Below the pieces are notes generated by a model that did no database searches, was not told the DNA's origin, and saw only the letters and a program-made list of their open reading frames with translations. A stretch of DNA of 64,000 nucleotides from positions 61,329,850 through 61,393,849 of the forward strand of contig CM075770.1 in the NCBI GenBank assembly GCA_037974665.1, written 5' to 3'. This document shows positions 44,506 through 57,716 of the stretch, in pieces. Origin of the DNA: Ehretia macrophylla (Eukaryota; Streptophyta; Magnoliopsida; Boraginales; Ehretiaceae). Numbering within the stretch: the first letter of the stretch is position 1; each line of letters opens with the position of its first letter. The position numbers and the translations under genes are program-made.

Positions 44506-47500
44506 CCATTGGCCACCAAACGGCGACAAAAAGTAAAAGTTTGGTTGCTAATAGATATGAAGGGGCAACAAATTAAAAATATAAATTAAATTATTTATAT
44601 AAATAAATAAATTCATTTATTTAGTATAAAATAAATAATATAAATCAAAAGTTGTTTTTAGATAATATAAAACATATTTACAAAATTTAATGTTAAATAA
44701 ATTTAGTTATCTAATATAAAATTAATTAATTTATAATTTATTATAAAAAAATTTAGTTTTTGAATACGACTCTGTAGCCCCGTGGTGGCCATTGGCCACC
44801 AAACGATGACAAAAAGTAAAAGTTTGGTGGTCATTTGGTCGCCAATTGAAATGAAGGGGCTACAAATTAAAAAAATAAATCAAATTGTTTATATAAATAA
44901 ATAAATTCATTAATTTATAATAAGATTAATAATATAAATCAAAAGTTGTTTCTAGATAATATAAAACATATTTATAAAATTTAATGTTAAATAAATTGAG
45001 TTATTTAATATAAAATTAATTAATTTATAATTTGTTATAACAAATTTTAGTTTTTGAATACAATTTTTTAGCCCCGTGGTGGCCATTGGCCACCAAACGA
45101 AGACAAAAAGTAAAAGTTTGGTGGCCATTTGTTTGCTAATAGATATGTAGGGGCTACAAATTAAAAATATAAATCAAATTATTTATATAAATAAATAAAT
45201 TCATTTATTTATAATAAAATTAATAATATAAATCAAAAGTTATTTTTAGATAATATAAAACATATTTACAATATTTAATGTTAAATAAATTAAGTTATTT
45301 AATATAAAATTAATTAATTTATAATTTATTATAACAAATTTTAGTTTTTGAAGGCAGTTTTGTTGCCCCGTGGTGGCGATTGGCCACCAAACGGCAACAA
45401 AAAGTAAAAGTTTGGGAGCCATTTGGTCGCCAATTGATATGAAGGGCTACAAATTAAAAATATAAATCAAATTGTTTATATAAATAAATAAATTCATTTA
45501 TTTATAACAAAATTAATAATATAAATCAAAAGTTATTTTTAGATAATATAAAACATATTTACAAAATTTAATGTTAATTAAATTAAGTTATTTAATATAA
45601 AATTAATTAATTAATAATTCATTATTACAAATTTTAGTTTTTAAATACCATTTTGTAGCCTCGTGGTAGCCATTGGCCACCAAACGATGACAAAAAGTAA
45701 AAGTTTGGTGGCCATTTGTTCGCTAATAGATATGTAGCAGTTACAAATTAAAAATATAAATCAAATTATTTATATAAATAAATAAATTCATTTATTTATA
45801 ATAAAATTAATAATATAAATCAAAAGTTGTTTTTAGATAATATAAAACATATTTACAAAATTTAATGTTAAATAAATTAAGTTATTTAATATAAAATTAA
45901 TTAATTTATAGTTTATTGTAACAAATTTTAGTTTTTGAATACCATTTTGTAGCCCCGTGATGGCCATTGGCCAACAAACGGCGACAAAAAGTAAAAGTTT
46001 AGTGGCCATTTGTTCGCTAATAGGTATGTAGGGCTACAAATTAAAAATATAAATTAAATTGTTTATATACTTAAATAAATTCATTTATTTAGAATAAAAT
46101 TAATAATATAAATCAAAAGTTATTTTTAGAAAATATAAAACATATTTACAAAATTTAATGTTAAATAAATTTGGTTATTTAATATAAAATTAATTAATTT
46201 ATAATTTATTGTAACAATTTTTACTTTTTGAATACCATTTTGTAGCCCCATGGTGGCCATTGGCCACCAAACGACAACAAAAAGTAAAAGTTTCGTGGCC
46301 ATTTGGTCGCCAATTGATATGAATGGGCTACAAATTAAAAATATAAATCAAATTGTTTATATAAATAAATAAATTCATTTAGTTACAATAAGATTAATAA
46401 TATAAATCAAAACTTCTTTTTAGATAATATAAAACATATTTACAAAATTTAATGTTAAATAAATTTAGTTATTTAATATAAAATTAATTAATTTATAATT
46501 TATTATAACAAATTATAGTTTTTGAATACCATCTTGTAGCCCAATGGTGGCCATTGGCCACCAAACGGCGACAAAAAGTAAAAATTTGGTGGTTATTTGG
46601 TCGCTAATAGATATGAAGGGGCTGCAAATTAAAAATATAAATCAAATTGTTTATATACTTAAATAAATTCATTTATTTAGAATAAAATTAATAACAAAAA
46701 TCAAAAGTTATTTTTAGATAATATAAAACATATTTACAAAATTTAATGTTAAATAAATTTAGTTATTTAATATAAAATTAATTAATTTATAATTTATTAT
46801 AACAAATTTTAGTTTTTGAATACCATTTTGTAGCCCCGTGATGGCCATTGGCAACTAAACGGCGACAAAAAGTAAAAGTTTGGTTGATAATAGATATGAA
46901 GGGGCAACAAATTAAAAATATAAATTAAATTGTTTATATAAATAAATAAATTCATTTATTTAGAATAAAATTAATAATATAAATCAAAAGTTATTTTTAG
47001 ATAATATAAAACATATTTACAAAATTTAATGTTAAATAAATTAAGTTATTTAATATAAAATTAATTAATTTATAATTTATTATAACAAATTTTAGTTTTT
47101 GAATCTCATTTTTTAGCCTCGTGCTGGCCATTGGACACCACACGGCGACAAAAAGTAAAAGTTTGGTGGCCATTTGGTCGCTAATAGATATGAAGGGGCA
47201 ACAAATTAAAAATATAAATCAAATTGTTTATACAAATAAATAAATTCATTTTTTAGAATAAAATTAATAATATAAATCAAAAGTTGTTTTTAAATAATAT
47301 AAAACATATTTACAAAATTTAATGTTAAATAAATTTTGTTATCTAATATAAAATTAATTATTTTACAATTTATTATAATAAATTTACTTTTTGAATACCA
47401 CTTTGTAGCCCCGTTGTGGCTAATGGCCACCAAACGGTGACAAAAAGTAAAGGTTTGGTGGGCATTTGGTCGCCAATTGATATGAAGGGGTTACAAATTA

Positions 47501-49454
47501 AAAATACAAATCAAATTATTTATATAAATAAATAAATTCATTTATTTATAATAAGATTAATAATATAAATCACTAGTTATTTTTAGATAATATAAAACAT
47601 ATTTACAAAATTTAATGTTTAATAAATTAAGTTATTTAATATAAAATTAATTAATTTATAATTTATTATAACAAATTTTAGTTTTTGAATACCATTTTGT
47701 AGCCCAATGGTGGCCATTGGCAACCAAACGGCAACAAAAAATAAAAGGTTGGATGCTAATAGATATGAAGGGGTAAAAAATTAAAAATATAAATTAAATT
47801 ATTTATATAAATAAATAAATTCATTTATTTAGAATAAAATTAATAATATAAATCAAAAGTTATTTTTAGATAATATAAAACATATTTACAAAATTTAATG
47901 TTAAATAAATTAAGTTGTTTAATATAAAATTAATTAATTTATAATTTATTATAACAAATTTTAGTTTTTGAATACCATTTTGTAGCCCCGTGGTGGCCAT
48001 TGGACACCAAACGACGACAAAAAGTAAAAGTTTGGTGGCCATTTGGTCGCTGATAGATATGAAGGTGCTACAAATTAAAAATATAAATCAAATTGTTTAT
48101 ACAAATAAATAAATTCATTTATTTAGAATAAAATTAATAATATAAATCAAAAGTTATTTTTAGATAATATAAAACATATTTACAAAATTTAATGTTAAAT
48201 AAATTAAGTTATTTAATATAAAATTAATTAATTTATAATTTATTATATCAAATTTTAGTTTTTGAATACCATTTTGTAACCCTGTGGTGGCCATTGGCCA
48301 CCAAACGACAACAAAAAGTAAAAGTTTGGTGGCCATTTGGTCGCCAATTGATAAGAAGGGGCTACAAATTAAAAATATAAATCAAATTGTTTATATAAAT
48401 AAATAAATTCATTTATTTATATTAAGATTTATAATATAAATCAAAAGTTGTTTTTAGATAATATAAAACATATTTACAAAAATTAATGCTAAATAAATTA
48501 GGTTATTTAATATAAAATTAATTAATTTATAATTTTTTATAACAAATTTTATTTTTTGAATACCATTTTGTTGCCGCGTGGTGGCCATTGGTCACCAAAT
48601 GGCGACAAAAAGTAAAAGTTTGGTGGCCATTTGTTCGCTAATAGATATGTAGGGGCTACAAATTAAAATTATAAATCAAATTGTTTATATACTTAAATAA
48701 TTTCATTTATTTAGAATAAAATTAATAATATAAATCAAAAGTTATTTTTAGATAATATAAAACATATTTACAAAATTTTATGTTAAATATAATTTGTTAT
48801 TTAATATAAAATTAATTAATTTATAATTTATTATAACAAAATTTAGTTTTTGAATACCATTTTGTAGCCCGGTGGTGGTGATTGGCCACCAAACGGCGAC
48901 AAAAAGGAAAAGTTTGGTGGCCATTTTGTCGCCAATAGATAGGAAGAGGCTACAAATTAAAAATATAAATCAAATTATTTATATAAATAAATAAATTCAT
49001 TTATTTATAATAAAATTAATAATATAAATTAAAAGTGTTTTTGGAAAATATAAGACATATTTACAAAATTTAATGTTAATAAATTTAGTTATTTAATATA
49101 AAATTAATTAATTTATAATTTATTATAACAAATTTTGGTTTTTGAATACCATTTTGTAGCCCCGTGGAGGCCATTGACCACCAAACTGTGACAAAAAGTA
49201 AAAGTTTTGTGGCCATTTTGTCGCCAATAGATAGGAAGGGCCTAAAAATAAAAAAATATAAATCAAATTGTTTACAAATAAATAAATTCTTTTATTTAGA
49301 ATAAAATTAATAATATAATTCAAAAGTTGTTTTTAGATAATATAAAACATATTTACAAAATTTAATTATTTAATATAAAATTAATTAATTTATAATTTAT
49401 TGTAACAATTTTTACTTTTTGAATACCATTTTGTAGCCCCGTGGTGGCCATTGG
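44506..49454. repeat. 294-bp satellite array, block 2
   Basis: The landmark recurs at 44775, 45069, 45363, 45656, 45950, 46243, 46537, 46831, 47114, 47406, 47700, 47983, 48277, 48571, 48865, 49157 and 49434. Most spacings are 292-294. Two are 283 (short class, starting at 46831 and 47700) and the last is 277. Nothing else is seen in this stretch; open frames are by-products of base composition. It ends at ATTGG, the left target duplication of G. Confidence 0.97.
47700..49433. repeat. Six-monomer higher-order unit, copy 2
   Basis: The order of monomer types is the same as at 678-2431: short, TCGCTGATAG, GCCAATTG, GCTAATAGATATGTAG with CTTAAATAATTTC, then two ATAGATAGGAA types, the last with GGGCCTAAAAAT. 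Both copies end at an LTR element that inserted after CCATTGG. Confidence 0.65.
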
Positions 49455-51075
49455 TGTGACGCCCTAACCCAGCATGTAGCGAATAGTACCTACTTGCATA
49501 TACTTATGTGTTTACTTTAAATGTTTGGTTATAATTACATCTTTATGTTAATTTATTCATTTATTTATACTATTTTTACATTTCTTGAAATACATGCAAA
49601 CAATATTTAGTAAATTTAAATGAGGCAATTACCTTGGTAAAATAATTATTAGAAATTATTTTATTGCATTTCGGTGCTAGTTTACATTATTTTCAATTAA
49701 TTGAATAAGTAGCAACCGAGCCCGGGTTAAATTTTCAAGTCTTCTATTTTTCTAAAATTTTTATTTTTGTCATGTTACATGGTATTTATCTAGTATTTGT
49801 TCACTGAAAGTATGTGCAAAGCATATCTAGAACGTGAAATATAAAATAGTTACTGTCCCCGAGTGAATAGTATAAGCTATAATGCATTTTGGGCCATTTC
49901 ATGTTTTATCTTTATTTTGGGTTAACTTTAATTATTTAACATGATTTCTCTAAATTCCAAAGCCTAATCTTCTATCTCCATATAAATACATAAAATAACT
50001 ATTGTATTATTTTATTTACTAATTTTACCTTACTAATATTTTAATTGATTTAAATTTACTATTTGAATGTGAAGTCCTGGACCCGGGAATAATTATTTTT
50101 AATATTGTCACCATCTACCTTTATTTATTTAAAATGTATTTAATTGATCTACGAGAGTTAATTAATTATGATATTTATTATTTATATTTATTTAAATTAT
50201 ATTTATATAACTTACCGGGACCATTATCTTATTATTTTATTTATTTAAATTATTTTACATGCCTTTTTATTAATTTATTTTACTGTTCGAACCAGAAGCC
50301 CGGGCCTGGATCTGAATGGGCTAGTTCATTATTTTTAATAATTATATTTATTTAATTATATCTAAATGGTTTATATGAAGTAAATAATTTATTTTATTAT
50401 TTGTTTATGATTAATTGATTAGTATTTCTCGAGCCCAAAATTGAGTTTCCTTTTTATTTTTATTTTATTTTTTTATCTGCTTTCATATTGGCCTAAATTA
50501 GTTTATTCCGTGAATTCGTTCAGTGTTCATTTTGTACATTACATGCCCAAAAGGGGAAAAATTAAGTGATTTTGGACTGTTTAGACTTAGGTGTTACTTT
50601 ACTTGGGCCTAATTTTTATTTCGTTTAGGCATTAGTAGACATTTCTTATTCTTTATATTAGTTAGGTTCAATGTTAATTAATTACAACATAAATAAAAAT
50701 GAAAAGAAAAGTCAACCGAAAAACAAGAATGCATTATGTTAGTTGTACATTAGATAACCTTAGTTTAGCTTTCATTTGGTTTTAGTCTAGTCAGCTTCAA
50801 CAAAACAAAAGCAAAGCAATTGATTTCGGTGGACTTTTTTTTTTGAAGCTTAGGCCAAACAAAACAAAGAAAAAAAATGATTGGATCGAGCCAACCAAAG
50901 GAAAAAAAAAAAGAAATCGGTGATAGCTTTTCTTTGGTGATTGGTTATATTATTATATTTTATATACTTACAAAGTACATCAATAAGAAAGAAAAAAGAA
51001 GAATGGACCGAAAGAAGAAAAAAAATGAGAAGAACCCGTCGGGTTCTAGAAGGAAAAAAAAAAGGGGGGGAAGTC

Positions 51076-53537
51076 TGTAACGCCTCGAACCCAACCCCAC
51101 GCTAAAGTCAGGCTCAGACCCGTCACTCGGACAGAGTCTCCTCTGTACCAGGACAAAACTGTTACCTGCAAATAGTCACTCAAGACATTTGAACCATAAA
51201 CAACAACTTATCTTCTAATATTTCCAAAGCCAAAACACAATCACAAGGCCATCCGAGCCTTGGAGCAACAACATTCTACTTAAGCACACAAGCATGCGAG
51301 ATAGTTGGTTTTAGCCATAAGTAGTTAAATACAATAAAATTCTAAGTTCTATATGTATGACAATAAACACTCCAAGCATGAAAGGGAAAATAAAGTCTAA
51401 ATTCCATTATTACAACCCAACATCTTTCTCTAACATTCTAGTCCACAACTACTAGACATATACACAAGACTCCAAGGTCTCAAAATACATTAATAACAAG
51501 AACTCCACGCAAGTAGCACATAAAATCCACCTCAGCACACAAAGTCACGGATTCTGATCTACGTGAACTTCCTCTTCTTCTTCTACTTCTAACAGTTGGG
51601 GATTCACCTCAGCTTCTCCTGAAACATTTCAAATGAGGAGTGAGCAACAAAGTTGCTCAGCGAGGGAGGTGATGCAGCATGCCAACGTGCAATATGATAT
51701 GCAACACAAGAAAACATATATATAAGCCACATAAACCAACAAGACAATAAGCCAAGCTATTAATCACTTTAAAAAGGATACAGTTCCACTTCCAAGTCTT
51801 CATCCACGAGCCACGAACCACGAGCATCACGAACATGCCGGCAAACCCCAAACACCAACAATTGGGATACTCCGGATGTATCCTGATCCTACGACCCTTT
51901 CTCCCGAGGTAGGTCCATGCCCAGCAGGTGAACCACACCCTTGGGGTAGAGGAGTATGCCTCAGCGAGAAAGGGAATAGGCACCATGGTAGTCGAGGGAG
52001 CACGGCAAGCCTGACGCTACCCGTGTTTCTCAACGCTACCATGTCCGAAAAGGTTGCGCAAGCCCAAGACAAGATACAAGCATTCAAGAAATCACATAAC
52101 ACGTATGAGGGACGACAAAGTAGGCCGCCCTCACATATATGCACGATATAAATTCACATAAGCATGAAATTAGCTTAAAGATTCCAAAAGAAGCAATCAA
52201 CACAATTAATTCCCACAATCTACTCACATAGCTTAATTATATCCTAAATATTCAATACAACACAAGATAACTTAAATACAAGTGCCAATTGCATCAAATA
52301 TAGCCAAAACTACTTTTTTCCCTTTCTTTAACTGAGTTTTCTTTCTCCTAAGCATGGTTCGAGATTCCCAATCATACCCTAGTCTTTCTATATTCTTAAT
52401 TAAGCTCAAAGGTACCTTTTAAAGTCATCAAAACTCATTTTTGAAGCAAAAGTTCAGGAAGGCCCCGAACAGGTTTGAACTACAACTATACTAACCGAAC
52501 TCCATTTTTGCGAAACGAAAGCACCAAAGGTGCTTCCTTAGCTCAAGAATACCCGAATCAATGCCCAAACTTGCCCGGATTGCTTAACGAGAAAAACCCC
52601 CTTTTTAAAGTCGGCTATTTATGCAATTAAGCTCGGTTTCGAGTGATTCAACCTCACGGGGCTTTTCAACTAACTTCCCTAGGGTCTAGAGCACCTAATT
52701 GAAGCATCAATTGTAGCTAATTAGCAATTTTTCTCAAAATCCTAATTCTAGGCACTATTCATCATCTCTTTGATCAATCTCAAATTTCAACCGTTAACTT
52801 TGTTATCAAACCTCAAAAGTTAACTCTATAGGCATCAAATAACTCATAGAAAGCATTTATAACAAGTCCTATAGCTATAATCAACAAATCAATAAAATTC
52901 AACATAAGAGCATAAACTTTAAAACCATGAAATGCATCTCCCTCACAATTTTTGAAGATAATGAAGCTTGTTGAAGACCCTAGGTTGCTCAAAACCCTCC
53001 CAAGATCAAGCTAGGAGCTCAAGGTGCAAGAATGTTGAAGCAATTTTCTCCCTTTTTTCCCTTGAGTGGGTCGGCCAAGCATGAGGACATAGAGGGCATT
53101 TTTGCTTTTGTTTTGATGACTAATATGTGTTATTCCTTTTTAATTTCATGAGTTGGTTATTTTATATATTGTGCATAATTAATAATCTAAGCTAAGTAGT
53201 CTCAAATCTTGATCAACTAAGGCTAATTGCAATTACAAATGTTTTTAGTTGAAACTAGTACTATTCTAACGTAACACTATTCAAAGGGCATGAAATCTAT
53301 TTTCTAAACGCACGCTCCTAAGCCCAAAAGTTCAAAACGAAAATTTCTCGGTTCCTTTTAAATATCATATGACCTAGGAAAAATTTAAAATTGAACTTTT
53401 AAAATAGTCAAAAATATTATGAATAGTAACCTCTAATAAAAACAATTAAGCAAGAAAGATGATGCACGTAGAAATGCACACGTAGATATGCAACAGGCAT
53501 AAATAAATTTTTATGGTAGAATTTCTCGGGTGTCACA
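51076..53537 (-). mobile_element. Solo LTR H (B/C family) inside LTR G
   Basis: This 2462-bp solo LTR on the minus strand runs from TGTGACACCCGAG at 53537 to GAGGCGTTACA at 51076. The target duplication is AAGTC (51071-51075 and 53538-53542). It is closest to the LTRs of B and C. The GC-rich block is at about 52070-51830, the acidic frame at 51619-51545 and the hairpin at 51262-51244. It is younger than G. Confidence 0.94.
51545..51619 (-). other. Short acidic reading frame in LTR H
   Basis: The frame reads AEVNPQLLEV, five Glu, then VHVDQNP. It encodes the same peptide as the frame in the A 5' LTR while using CAA for CAG and GAG for GAA at two codons; both changes are synonymous. Confidence 0.42.
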
Positions 53538-55576
53538 AAGTCACTTAGGGCTTTTGGATTTTGGAGCAAGACCAAGGTGATTGCTAGAGGATTATGCTAG
53601 TTCCTTGTGTGTTTAAGCTTCTTGGAGGTGAGGGAGTTTCATTTTTTTAAAAGTTTAAAGTTGATGCATTTTTGTTGAATTTCTTGATTTGTTGATTATA
53701 GCTCTAATACTTGTTATGAATTCTTATTATATGTTTATTAGATGCTATAGAGTTAACTTTTGAAGCTTGTTATCAAAGTTTATGATTGAAAGTTGAGATT
53801 GAATAAAAGAGATGATGAATAGTGCTCGTTTTAGGGTTTTGAATAAAATTTGCTAATTAGCTTGAATTGGGACTTCAATTAGATGCTCTAGGCCCTAGGG
53901 AAGATAGTTGAAAAGTCACGTGAAGTTGAACCACCCAAAACCGAGCTAAATTGCGAAATTAGTCAACTTTTAAAAGGGGGCTTTTTCCGTTATGCAATCC
54001 GGGCAAGTTTGGGCTATGGTTTGGGTATCCTTGGGCTAAGGAAGCACTTTTGGTGCTTTCGTTATGCGAAATTGGGGCTCGGTTAGTATAGTTGTAGTTA
54101 AAATCCGCTCAGGGCCTTCTCAAGCTTTAACTTCTAAAATGGGTTTTTATGATCTTAATAGGTGTCTTTTAGCTTAATTAGGACTATAGTATGATTAGTA
54201 GGCAGTTTGGAAACCTTGAGATGTGCTTAGGAGAAGAAAAGATTAGTTAAAGAAAGGGAAAATGTAGTATTTGGCTTGTTTTGATGCTCTAGAGCTTGTT
54301 GAAGAGTTGTCATGCATTATATTGTTTGTCTAAACTTCAATTGAGCTATTTAAATAGTTGGTGAAGAAAAGTTATGTTGTATGCCTCTTTTAGAGATTAT
54401 ATTGCTATATTGTGTATTTGTTGGCTTATATTGTAATTATTTGCGAGGGCGGCCTATTTTGTCGTCCCTCATATGTGTTAACTGTTATACTTGGTGCTCG
54501 TGGTCATGTTTTGGGTTGGGCAACCTTTTCGGATATGGTAGCGTCGAGAAACACGAGCGGCGTCGGGCTTGCCGTGCTCCCTCGACTACCATGGTCTCTA
54601 TTCCTTTCTCCCTGAGACATACTCCACTACCCTAGAGGCATGGTTCACCTGCTGGGCATGGACCTACCTCAGGAGAAAGGGTCGTAGGATCGGGATACAT
54701 CCGGAGTATCCCAACTTGTTGGAGTAAGGGGTTTGTCGGCACTTGCGTGAAGTTCATGGTTCGTGGCTCGTGATTGAAGACTTGAAGTGGAACCGTATCC
54801 TTTTTAATGTGGTTGACTACTTGTTACTTAAATCTTGTTCTTTATGTTATACGTATATGATTTCTTGTGTTTGCATATCATAATGCACGCCCGGTATGTT
54901 GCATCACCTTCCTCAGTAAGTAACTTGGTTACTCATTCCTCTTTTCAACATATTTCAGGAAAAGTTGAAGATTGGATTGCCTCCTGTGTGACCTGCTTGC
55001 TCTATCAGTGTGTAAAACATGGAAGAATATGATCATGATATGCTTGTATTGTATTTAATACTTTGTGCCCATGTATGTATTTATGTTATATCAAGGAATG
55101 TAATATTAAAGTTTTAGTTTTGTTTGATGATTAGGTACTAGTGGGCTATATCTTTTATTTGCTTTACTTTATTACTTAGTAGTGCATGCTTGTGTGGACG
55201 ATGAAAACTAGTTAACTGGTTGGACACAAATTATAAGAAAGCTTGATTGATAATAGAGAGTGGTATGATAAGTGGATTAAAAAGATAGAACTTCAATGGA
55301 TTTAATGTTGCATGCTTGTGTGATATGTTGTTGGGTTCCAAGGCTCGGATGGCCTTGAGGAGCTGGTTGCCTTTATGAATCTTGAAAGCTAGGTTGTATG
55401 AATGGTTGATTGTGATTCAGGTCTTGTATGTGACTGTTGGCAGGTTTCTATATAGACTTATATATAGGGGAAATTCCGTCCGTTTTTTCCTAAATTTCGT
55501 GACCGGGGTTTGGAATTGGGTTGAGAATAGCGTGATAAATAGGAGTACTGGTCTCATGAGGGATCGGGGCGTTACA

Positions 55577-57112
55577 ATTGGCCACCAAACGGCATCAAAA
55601 AGTAAAAGTTTGTTGGTCATTTGGTCGCTAATAGATATGAAGGGGCTACAAATTAAAATATAAATCAAATTGTTTATATAAATATAAAAAATTCATTTAT
55701 TTAGAATAAAATTAATAATATATATCAAAGGTTGTTTTTAGATAATATAAAACCTATTTACAATATTTAATATTAAATAAATTTAGTTATTTAATATAAA
55801 ATTAATTAATTTATAATTTATTATAACAAATTTTAGTTTTTGAATACCATTTTGTAGCCCCGTGGTGACCATTGGCCACCAAACGGGGACAAAAAGTAAA
55901 AGTTTGGTCGCTAATAGATATGAAGGGGCAACAAATTAAAAATATAAATCAAATTGTTTATATAAATAAATAAATTCTTTTATTTAGAATAAAATTAATA
56001 ATATAAATCAAAAGTTATTTTTAGATAATATAAAACATATTTACAAAATTTAATGCTAAATAAATTTATTATTTAATATAAAATTAATTAATTTATAATT
56101 TATTATAACAAATTTTAGTTTTTGAATACCATTTTGTAGCCCCGTGGTGGCAATTGGCCACCAAACGGTGACAAAAAGTAAAAGTTTGGTAGCCATTTGG
56201 TCGCCAATTGATATGAAGGGGCTACAAATTAAAAATATAAATCAAATTATTTATATAAATAAATAAATTCAATTATTTATAATAAGATTAATAATATAAA
56301 TCAAAAGTTATTTTTAGATAATATAAAACATACTTACAAAATTTAATGTTAAATAAATTAAGTTATTTAATATAAAATTAATTAATTTATAATTTATTAT
56401 AACAAATTTTAGTTTTTGAATACCATCTTGTAGCCCAGTGGTAGCGATTAGCCACCAAACGGTGACAAAAAGTAAAAGTTTGGTCGCTAATAAATATGAA
56501 GGGGCTACAAATTTAAAATATAAATCAAATTGTTTATATAAATAAATTAATTCATTTATTTAGAATAAAATTAATAATATAAATCAAAAGTTATTTTTAG
56601 ATAATATAAAAAATATTTACAAAATTTAATGTTAAATAAATTTAGTTATTTAATATAAAATTAATTAATTTATAATTTATTATAAGAAATTTTAGTTTTT
56701 GAATACGATTTTGTAACCTCTTGGAGGCCATTGGCCACCAAACGATGATAAAAAGTAAAAGTTTGGTGGTCATTTTGACGCCAATAGATAGGAAGAGTCT
56801 AAAAATTAAAAATATAAATCAAATTATTTATATAAATAAATAAATTCATTTATTTAGAATAAAACTAATAATATAAATCAAAACTTATTTTTAGATAATA
56901 TAAAGCATATTTAAAAAATTTAATGTTAAACAAATTTAATTATTTAATATAAAATTAATTAATTTATAATTTATTGTAACAAATTTTAGTTTTTGAATAC
57001 CATTTTGTAGCCCCATGGTGGCTATTGGTCACCAAACGGTGATAAAACGTAAAAGTTTGGTGGTCATTTGGTCACCAATAGATATGAAAGGGCTACAAAT
57101 TAAAATATAAAT
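55577..57112. repeat. 294-bp satellite array, block 3
   Basis: Landmarks lie at 55855, 56137, 56431, 56714 and 57008, with spacings of 282, 294, 283 and 294. Short and long monomers alternate here, unlike the higher-order pattern in blocks 1 and 2. The block ends at TAAAT, the left target duplication of composite J. Confidence 0.97.
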
Positions 57113-57629
57113 TGTAACGCCCCGATCCCTCACGAGACCGAGACTCTTATTTATCATGCTATTCTCACTCAATTCCAAACCCGGGGCACGAAATTTAGGG
57201 GAAAACGGATGGAGTCTCCCCTGTTTATATGACTAAACTGGTACCTGCACAAAGACACCTATGATGCTAGATCCACAAACAACAACTCTTACAACCAATC
57301 CTCCAAGTTTTTTTATGGACCACCCAAGTTCACAAGGCCATCCAAGCCTTGGAACAACAACTACATATAACATACAAGCAAGCAAAGCATTTCTAATTTT
57401 AACTATAGGTAGTTGGATACAACAATAGCCAAGTTCTACTTCCAAGTTTTGTTAATAACACAAGCATGCAAAAGGATAAGTTTACTATGGATTATTACAT
57501 GTCATTCCACTTTATATCCAACATACAAGATTACAAATTATTACATTCACCAATATACTCAAGACCCCAATGTCACAAAAAGGCAATCAACAACAACTCC
57601 ACGCAAGCTTTACATTTTAGACAACCTTA

Positions 57630-57716
57630 TCACACAAGAAGACATGGAAATTGCTTAACTAGCACTTCCTCCTCTTCTACTACCGCTACTAGCTGGAGGT
57701 CTACCTCAACTTCTCC
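57630..57716 (-). other. Short acidic reading frame in LTR J
   Basis: The 28 codons on the minus strand begin GEVEVDLQLVAVVEEEEVLV and continue KQFPCLLV to a stop. It is recognisably related to the A/B/C and E frames (AEVNPQLLEV, AEGDPQLVEV) despite diverged flanking DNA, and it keeps the Glu run. Confidence 0.4.

Larger units (their letters stand above)
49455..55576 (+). mobile_element. Solo LTR G, interrupted by solo LTR H
   Basis: It begins TGTGACGCCCTAACCC and ends GGGGCGTTACA, with target duplication ATTGG (49450-49454 and 55577-55581). Without H it is about 3.66 kb, longer than the other LTRs because of an AT-rich U3 (49455-51075) with scattered GGGCCTGGATCTGAA- and CCGGGA-type motifs and a purine run (about 50990-51072). 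The second half (53543-55576) has the shared layout: GGTGAGGG at about 53627, a GC-rich block at about 54515-54740, an acceptor-like TTTCAG at 54958, and a hairpin at 55339-55357. No primer site, gag or pol is present. Confidence 0.85.

Noticed and set aside
44506-49454. Regularly spaced repeats, considered as a CRISPR-like array
   Set aside because: The whole 294-bp unit is repeated without unique spacers, the genome is a plant, and no cas genes are present. It is a satellite.
49461-49470. CCCTAACCC, resembling plant telomere repeat
   Set aside because: A single occurrence in the LTR G start with no tandem TTTAGGG units nearby.
50877-51080. Lys-rich open frame of 67 codons in LTR G
   Set aside because: It is produced by a purine-rich A/G tract next to the H insertion and does not resemble a protein domain.
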